Virus record (IMG/VR): IMGVR_UViG_3300035180_001778
Coordinates: 186,001-250,000 of that record
From: a virus
Length of the DNA: 64,000 nt
Direction: 5' to 3' (one strand)
Each line of letters starts with the position of its first letter. The stretch's first letter is position 1. The notes beneath the pieces were generated by a model. It did not search any database. It had not been told where the DNA came from and was given only the letters and a program-made list of their open reading frames with translations. Positions 60,231 to 64,000 of the stretch are shown here, piece by piece. A program made the position numbers and the translations under genes.

Positions 60231-61156
60231 CTACTGCGTCTCGGAAATGACGCGGAGCGTATGGTAGAACTGCGGTGCGTCATTCTCGTTCGGGATCCCG
60301 GCGGAGTTGCCGTCGTTGACCTCGATCACCCACCACTTCCCCTCGACATCCTGTGCAATGTCCAGGGCAGCGAAGGGGGTGCCCAGACGAGCCCCCACAG
60401 CTTGGAGCCAGGAAGCCGGGGATGCGCGTCGATGCTCTCGATGTAGGTAGCCCCCTCCGTCCAGTACCGATAGGTCGCGAAGGGCTGCCCCCTCAAGAAG
60501 AAGGTGCGGAACTCCTGAACCAGGGGCATCCGGCTCTTCGTGTGAATGCCCACTTGCTTGAGGTTCAAGAACTCGCGGAAGACCAAGCCTCCGTAGAAGT
60601 CGTCACCCTGCAACCGGATGAAGTTCGAAGCGACTCGGGTCACCTCCGTGGCGTCGCTCGCATCACGGATGAAGCAGGCGTCGAACCACTCGTGCTTCCG
60701 GCTCTTGAGGAAGTCCTTCACCATCACCGGCTTCGGGCCGAAGTTCATCTCCACAAGTGCGGCGACCTGCTCCATGGTCGGAGGCTTCTTCCACGAGATG
60801 ATCGAAGACCTCGGCGTCAGCTCCTTCAGATCGGCGTACCACCGAGGGAGGTCGTGCGACCACATGTAGTTCTCGGGGGTCGTGAGAAGACCCGGGACCA
60901 GCTCGACGAGCTGCTCGAACTCTTGGGGCTTGAGAATACACCCCCGGTAGAGAGCCGGACCCTTGATGCCGCTCCAGTGCTGTCGGTTGAGTGCCTCGTT
61001 TTCGGGAGTCACTCGGAAGGGCTCCCCGAAGACCCCGCCGCTCAAGAACGCGATCTGAAATCCAACCGAACGCGCAACTTCGATCTCGCCCACCCAGGAC
61101 GGGTCAGGAGTTCGGATCGTTCCGGGTTGTGCGGGGAATACCAGAGTGCAGTCCAT
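60231..61156 (-). pseudogene. ATP-grasp protein gene with frameshift
   Basis: Frame 1 (61156 to about 60421) starts MDCTLVFPAQPG and gives ATP-grasp elements: KPVMVKDFLKSRKHEWFDACF, GGLVFREFLNLKQVG, LVQEFRTFFLRGQPFATYRYW. The expected end, ARLGTPFAALDIAQ...KWWVIEVNDGNSAG and SETQ, is in frame -1, joined at a CCCC run at 60418-60421. Together they make about 308 aa, the normal length for phage R2K-like ATP-grasp proteins. Either a real mutation, a programmed -1 shift, or an assembly error in the C-run. The stop is TAG at 60231. Confidence 0.75.
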
Positions 61157-61163
61157 GGGAGCC

Positions 61164-61778
61164 TCAGCGGGGGTTCAGATTCTCGCAGAGCATGTTCATG
61201 AACATCTCGCCCTGCTCGATCGCATCGTCAATAGCGACGTGCGTGTGCCTCTTCTTCGAGAACCAGCGCTTCGGCATGGTCCTCTTGGTCGTCCCGCGGT
61301 AGGGCAGGCGTAGGACAGCGCTCGCGTAGGACTTCACGTCCATGGCCGAGAAGCTGAACGGGCTCATCCCACCGAAGTACATGAGGTACCAGTACACGAA
61401 CAGGAAGTCGAAGCCCGCCGGATACCCAACGAACACGAGGTTCGTCGAGGTCCCAGACGGAACCAAGAGGTTGACTCCCGGTAGCTTCTGGAGCCAGGTG
61501 CAATACCTGCCCATGGCCTCAAGAGGTTCCTCCTGATCCTTCTGGCAGGCATCCCACGCCGCGGGTTGCGTCTTCCACCAGGCCATCGTATCAGGATGGC
61601 CCGCAGCACCCAGTAGGGGTTTCAGGTTCGCGGAGAAGCCTCCGAGGAAAACCTTCTCGTAACGTCCGTTGGTCTCTCGAAGCACAAAGGCAGCGGAGCC
61701 GATGCTCAGCATCGAGTGAGGCCCGGGAATGGGGCCATCGGCCTCGATGTCGGTGCTGACGTAAATCTCAGTAGTCAT
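61164..61778 (-). CDS. DEDD-type 3'-5' exonuclease
   Basis: 204 aa from MTTEIYVSTDIEADGP (ATG at 61778, 11 nt after GGTGTA). Motifs: STDIEADGPIPGPHSMLSIG (Asp and Glu of ExoI), GYPAGFDFLFVYWYL (ExoII area), and RHTHVAIDDAIEQGEMF (His/Asp of ExoIII). This fits DnaQ/RNase T-like exonucleases acting on RNA or DNA 3' ends, relevant in a region full of tRNAs. Directly upstream of the ATP-grasp gene. Confidence 0.75.
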   Translation of the reverse strand: MTTEIYVSTDIEADGPIPGPHSMLSIGSAAFVLRETNGRYEKVFLGGFSANLKPLLGAAGHPDTMAWWKTQPAAWDACQKDQEEPLEAMGRYCTWLQKLPGVNLLVPSGTSTNLVFVGYPAGFDFLFVYWYLMYFGGMSPFSFSAMDVKSYASAVLRLPYRGTTKRTMPKRWFSKKRHTHVAIDDAIEQGEMFMNMLCENLNPR

Positions 61779-61785
61779 TGACCTG

Positions 61786-62064
61786 TCAGTACACCAAAAC
61801 ACCCGCCGCCTGAGCAAGCGCGATCAGAGCTTCATCGACCGTCCCAGCATGCTCGTGCGTCAGAACGATGGTCTCCGACTTGGGGGTGTTGAAGTCAGAG
61901 CCGTAGAGCCGCTCCTTCCGGACCACGGACGCGGACACAGTGTCACAGCCGTCGAAGTTCAGGGGGTGGGGTTCGCACTCAACACGAACGACATAATCTT
62001 CCGACCGCTCGCGCTTCAGGTAGAATGCGTTGACGATCTTTCGGCACAAAGCCATGTATTCCAT
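61786..62064 (-). CDS. hypothetical protein, 92 aa
   Basis: MEYMALCRKIVNAFYLKRE..., small alpha/beta (YVVRVECEPHPLNFDG, TVDEALIALAQAAGVL). ATG at 62064 follows GGTGTA with a 9-nt spacer directly behind the tRNA-Ser gene. No family recognised; ends 8 bp before the exonuclease start in transcript order. Confidence 0.6.
   Translation of the reverse strand: MEYMALCRKIVNAFYLKRERSEDYVVRVECEPHPLNFDGCDTVSASVVRKERLYGSDFNTPKSETIVLTHEHAGTVDEALIALAQAAGVLVY
61790..61795 (-). promoter_or_regulatory. GGTGTA start-proximal element
   Basis: GGTGTA, 11-nt spacer CTGACAGGTCA, ATG at 61778 of the exonuclease. The element lies inside the last codons of the upstream 92-aa gene. Confidence 0.45.
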
Positions 62065-62073
62065 GGCTAGCCA

Positions 62074-62079
62074 TACACC
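62074..62079 (-). promoter_or_regulatory. GGTGTA start-proximal element
   Basis: GGTGTA, 9-nt spacer TGGCTAGCC, ATG at 62064. It lies 2 nt past the 3' end of tRNA-Ser, so tRNA maturation might also free the message. Confidence 0.45.
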
Positions 62080-62081
62080 AG

Positions 62082-62168
62082 CGGAAGAAGGAGGAGTCGA
62101 ACCCCGGGCAGGTTTCCCCACCCACTTCGCTTTCCAAGCGAGCCCCGCTCCGAGCAGGAACATCTTCC
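62082..62168 (-). tRNA. tRNA-Ser (anticodon GGA), second copy
   Basis: Acceptor GGAAGAT/TTCTTCC, D-arm-like CTGCTCGGAGCGGG, anticodon stem TCGC/GCGA with loop TTGGAAA, variable arm GTGGGTGGGGAAACCTGCCC, T-loop TTCGACT. CCA not encoded. Duplicate isoacceptor of the gene at 59554. Confidence 0.8.
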
Positions 62169-62222
62169 AAGTCTGCAACTACTGAATCCGTAACTGAAAT
62201 TCCCTACTGAGGCTCTTTCTAT

Positions 62223-62240
62223 CCCCACTTTCAAGTGGGG
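62223..62240 (+). promoter_or_regulatory. hairpin at ribosome site of small zinc protein gene
   Basis: CCCCACTT-TC-AAGTGGGG precedes the ATG at 62244 by 3 nt and includes most of the G-rich ribosome site. If transcribed from upstream, it could hide the site, as in a translational switch. Confidence 0.5.
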
Positions 62241-62243
62241 GGT

Positions 62244-62504
62244 ATGACCATGAAACGCAGCAAGTCTCAAGACCGTCTACGCCTTCGAGCGACTCTCCCC
62301 CGAGAGCGCCAGGAGACCCTTCTTCCTTGCCCCGCGTGCGCTGGCAACAAGCTCCTCTTGAAAGAGACTCCCGACGGTCTCTACAAGATGAAGCCGTGCC
62401 GTTGGTGCGACGGTACAGGAGCGGTTGATCGCATCATTCAGCGCATGTGGGCCCGCTGGACCAAGATGCTCGCGTACAACCGCAACAAGGGTCACTGCGG
62501 CTAG
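62244..62504 (+). CDS. small DnaJ-like zinc finger protein, 86 aa
   Basis: MTMKRSKSQDRLRLRAT. Two CxxC sites CPACAGN and CRWCDGTG (the CxxCxGxG style of the DnaJ cysteine-rich domain) are 23 residues apart in LLPCPACAGNKLLL...KMKPCRWCDGTG. Basic, likely RNA or protein binding. It overlaps the stop of the convergent gene by 4 bp. A second ATG two codons later is possible. Confidence 0.7.
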   Translation: MTMKRSKSQDRLRLRATLPRERQETLLPCPACAGNKLLLKETPDGLYKMKPCRWCDGTGAVDRIIQRMWARWTKMLAYNRNKGHCG

Positions 62505-62920
62505 TCGTCGTCAGCCAGGAGGTGCTCTTGCCAGGGACGACCCTCTACACGAGGAACATGCGGCCAGAGAAGAGCGAAGACACTCGGGCTGCACGTTGCC
62601 TTGCCGATGTCCCCGGTTGTGGCTGCCAACAAGTTCTTCTTCACCACGGCATCCCCATCCGAGTACACCTCTTCGATGTAGTACGCATGGTACAGCATGA
62701 CCTTGGGCAAGTTGACTCCAGGTCGCCTCCAGATTTGAAGACGACACAGATCGGGGTGTACACCCCAGTACACCCCCGAAAACATCTTGTTGAGCTTCTC
62801 GACTGCCTCAACTCGAAGGGGGGAGTCATAGGGAGTCTGCTCTTCTGGTCTTGAAAGAATGCTCAGAAGCACCCCCGCGCGCTTCGCTTTCTCTGCGTAC
62901 TGGACAGGATCTTCGGACAT
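62501..62920 (-). CDS. hypothetical protein, 139 aa
   Basis: MSEDPVQYAEKAKRAGVLLSIL. Start at 62920, 10 nt after GGTGTA; an in-frame GTG at 62935 is inside that element. Contains SGVYWGVHPDLCRLQIW and YIEEVYSDGDAVV, possibly an alpha/beta fold; no family recognised. Its GGTGTA lies in the 3' arm of a terminator. Confidence 0.6.
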   Translation of the reverse strand: MSEDPVQYAEKAKRAGVLLSILSRPEEQTPYDSPLRVEAVEKLNKMFSGVYWGVHPDLCRLQIWRRPGVNLPKVMLYHAYYIEEVYSDGDAVVKKNLLAATTGDIGKATCSPSVFALLWPHVPRVEGRPWQEHLLADDD

Positions 62921-62921
62921 G

Positions 62922-62961
62922 AAAAAGGGGTACACCGACCCGAGAGTCAGCGTACCCCTTT
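62922..62961 (-). terminator. intrinsic terminator after HNH gene
   Basis: AAAGGGGTAC (62924-62933) and GTACCCCTTT (62952-62961) form a 10-bp stem; on the minus strand it ends in TTTTTC. It stops transcription of the HNH gene, and its 3' arm includes the GGTGTA start element of the following gene. Confidence 0.8.
62931..62936 (-). promoter_or_regulatory. GGTGTA start-proximal element
   Basis: GGTGTA, 10-nt spacer CCCCTTTTTC, ATG at 62920. It lies inside a terminator stem-loop, so a new transcript begins exactly where the previous one ends. Confidence 0.5.
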
Positions 62962-62964
62962 CAG

Positions 62965-63525
62965 TCAGCCCGAGGCCTGGTTCTGCTGGAACCCCACGAG
63001 GAAGGGTTCCCAGAGGTCCGACTTGACGTCATGCCGGATCTGGGGAGCCCCCAACGGCAGAGTCTTCGGAGCGTGCGGATGCGCGATGCCCTTCCACGTT
63101 GCCGGGGGCTTGAGCCTCATGCCCGCTTCTGCCGGCGTGCGACCAGCCTTGCGGCCGTTGCACGGGTAGCAGCTCGTCACGATGTTCTCCCACACCGTCT
63201 TCCCACCCTGGCGCCTCGGAACCACATGGTCGTAGTTCAGGTCCTTCCGCGACTTGGTGGTGCCGCAGTAGCAGCACATGAAGTTGTCGCGAGCGAAGAC
63301 GTTCTCCCGTGAGAACTTGACGCCCCGCTTGCGATACGGGACGACCTTCTTGAGCATGGCGACCGCGGGCATCTTGACGACCTGCCCATCACGCTCGCAG
63401 AGGACCTCGTCGTACTCTTCCAGGATTTGGATTTTGCCGTTGCAGAAGTCGACCATTGCGACCTGCCACGGCACGACTCTGTGTGGGGCCATCCACGAGT
63501 TCAAGATCAGCGTATGCGAGTTCAT
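62965..63525 (-). CDS. HNH endonuclease, McrA-like
   Basis: 186 aa from MNSHTLILNSWMAPHRVV (ATG at 63525; the long frame upstream runs through tRNA genes). Core: VFARDNFMCCYCGTTKSRKDLNYDHVVPRRQGGKTVWEN, followed by SCYPCNGRKAGRTPAEAGMRL, giving the CxxC pairs, DH and N...N/H of the HNH fold. Widely spread phage type; may be a homing nuclease or act on DNA processing. Ends at a strong terminator. Confidence 0.85.
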   Translation of the reverse strand: MNSHTLILNSWMAPHRVVPWQVAMVDFCNGKIQILEEYDEVLCERDGQVVKMPAVAMLKKVVPYRKRGVKFSRENVFARDNFMCCYCGTTKSRKDLNYDHVVPRRQGGKTVWENIVTSCYPCNGRKAGRTPAEAGMRLKPPATWKGIAHPHAPKTLPLGAPQIRHDVKSDLWEPFLVGFQQNQASG

Positions 63526-63577
63526 GGGACACCTTCGTGATGCGCCCCAACTTGGAGCGGCTACCGTTTCAATTGCA

Positions 63578-63654
63578 TGGTGCCCGCCGGGGGATTCGAA
63601 CCCCCAACCTTCCGTTTTTGAGGCGGACGCCGCTGCCAGTTGGGCTAGACGGGC
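63578..63654 (-). tRNA. tRNA-Leu-like (anticodon CAA), short variable loop
   Basis: Acceptor GCCCGTC/GGCGGGC, T-arm GGGGG-TTCGAAT-CCCCC, CCA encoded. Anticodon loop CTCAAAA on TCCG/CGGA gives CAA. The variable loop is of class I size, unusual for leucine tRNA. Confidence 0.75.
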
Positions 63655-63661
63655 ATAATAC

Positions 63662-63697
63662 AGGAAGGCCCTGGTTGCGATCAACCAAGGCCTTCCA
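63662..63697 (-). terminator. hairpin between tmRNA and tRNA
   Basis: GGAAGGCC (63663-63670) pairs with GGCCTTCC (63689-63696), with inner TGGTT/AACCA. No T-run follows on the minus strand (TGTATTATG), so it is likely a processing or weak stop structure after tmRNA. Confidence 0.5.
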
Positions 63698-63708
63698 ATT
63701 CGAGAATT

Positions 63709-64000
63709 TGGAGCTGCCGGGAATCGAACCCGGGTCCGCAAAGCTTCCGTTCCGCTTTCGTTTACGTGCGTAGCCGCCATATCCCTGGCGGCTGGGTTCG
63801 CGGATTTGGCCGCGAACTATCTCGTCTGCTTGTCTCGAAGGGGTAGCCGCCGAGCACGCTTCCCCTTCCAGCCCTGTGGGTTGACACCGGAAATCCAGCT
63901 ACTAGGACGATCTTGCTGGCCGATGGTCACTACGCAGCCATCTGCATGGGGACGAGAGCGTTGTCGTTCGCAGGTATACGTCTCGATTGATTACGGCGGG
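63709..64000 (-). ncRNA. ssrA: tmRNA (partial at right edge)
   Basis: The 3' tRNA-like domain is clear on the minus strand: ...AAGCTTTGCGGACCCGGGTTCGATTCCCGGCAGCTCC, ending in CAGCTCC plus A as in bacterial tmRNAs. A tag reading frame at 63930-63971 encodes ANDNALVPMQMAA followed by TAG, starting with the typical AND and ending in hydrophobic-AA. Pseudoknot-rich GC stretches lie between. The 5' end with the GGGGCTG-like acceptor should lie just past the edge. Would rescue stalled ribosomes and mark peptides for proteolysis. Confidence 0.88.

Overview
The window is a stretch of a large tailed double-stranded DNA bacteriophage genome (Caudoviricetes). This is shown by a complete head and packaging module (HK97-fold-like major capsid protein, prohead protease, portal, large terminase) followed by a phage replication and recombination module. 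Coding is dense, GC-rich and almost entirely on the minus strand, with many ATGA-type start/stop overlaps. Only a small block near 3.2-4.1 kb and one gene at 62.2 kb run on the plus strand. The host cannot be fixed from the sequence. The many self-encoded housekeeping functions (clamp, clamp loader, NAD-dependent ligase, GroEL, B12-type ribonucleotide reductase, tRNAs, tmRNA) suggest a big, fairly host-independent virus.

Layout on the minus strand, high to low coordinates inside each block. 0.1-26 kb is the virion block: two large unknown proteins, the major capsid protein with a neighbour that repeats its N-terminal arm, a decoration-like protein, a Gln-rich scaffold candidate, the protease, several small head genes, a 988-residue low-complexity protein, the portal, three tandem paralogous beta-rich proteins, the terminase subunits, a 751-residue protein with three cysteine modules, and an Ig/BACON-like protein. 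26.4-36 kb starts with a sigma-like factor and a NusG-like domain fused to a 5'-3' exonuclease. It continues with DnaX, a TOPRIM primase, the C-terminal half of an SbcC/Rad50 ATPase, a beta clamp candidate and a Cas4-like nuclease. 36-52 kb has SbcD, the N-terminal half of SbcC ending in a CxxC hook, RecA, RuvC, an SSB candidate, RecD2, NAD ligase, class II RNR, and the delta and delta' clamp-loader subunits. 52-56 kb holds small unknown genes and GroEL. 56-64 kb is an RNA-rich region with tRNAs (five or more serine species), tRNA-like degenerate elements, two structured segments closed by perfect 25-bp inverted repeats, AlkB, an exonuclease, a frameshifted ATP-grasp gene, an HNH nuclease, and a tmRNA running off the right edge.

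The replication genes form an unusually complete bacterial-type set: DnaX + HolA + HolB would load the DnaN-like clamp, primase and ligase handle Okazaki fragments, and RecA/SbcCD/RecD2/RuvC/SSB handle recombination. No replicative DNA polymerase is visible here, so it must lie outside the window or be the host's.

Most notable for follow-up: (1) the split SbcC with the break at the zinc-hook motif; (2) the NusG-FEN fusion; (3) the three-subunit clamp loader; (4) a GGTGTA element placed 9-12 nt before at least twelve start codons, which looks like a phage promoter of near-leaderless genes and could be read by the encoded sigma-like factor; (5) the paired 25-bp inverted-repeat RNA elements lying 2 nt downstream of tRNAs. 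All functional names rest on motifs read by eye; no database search was possible.
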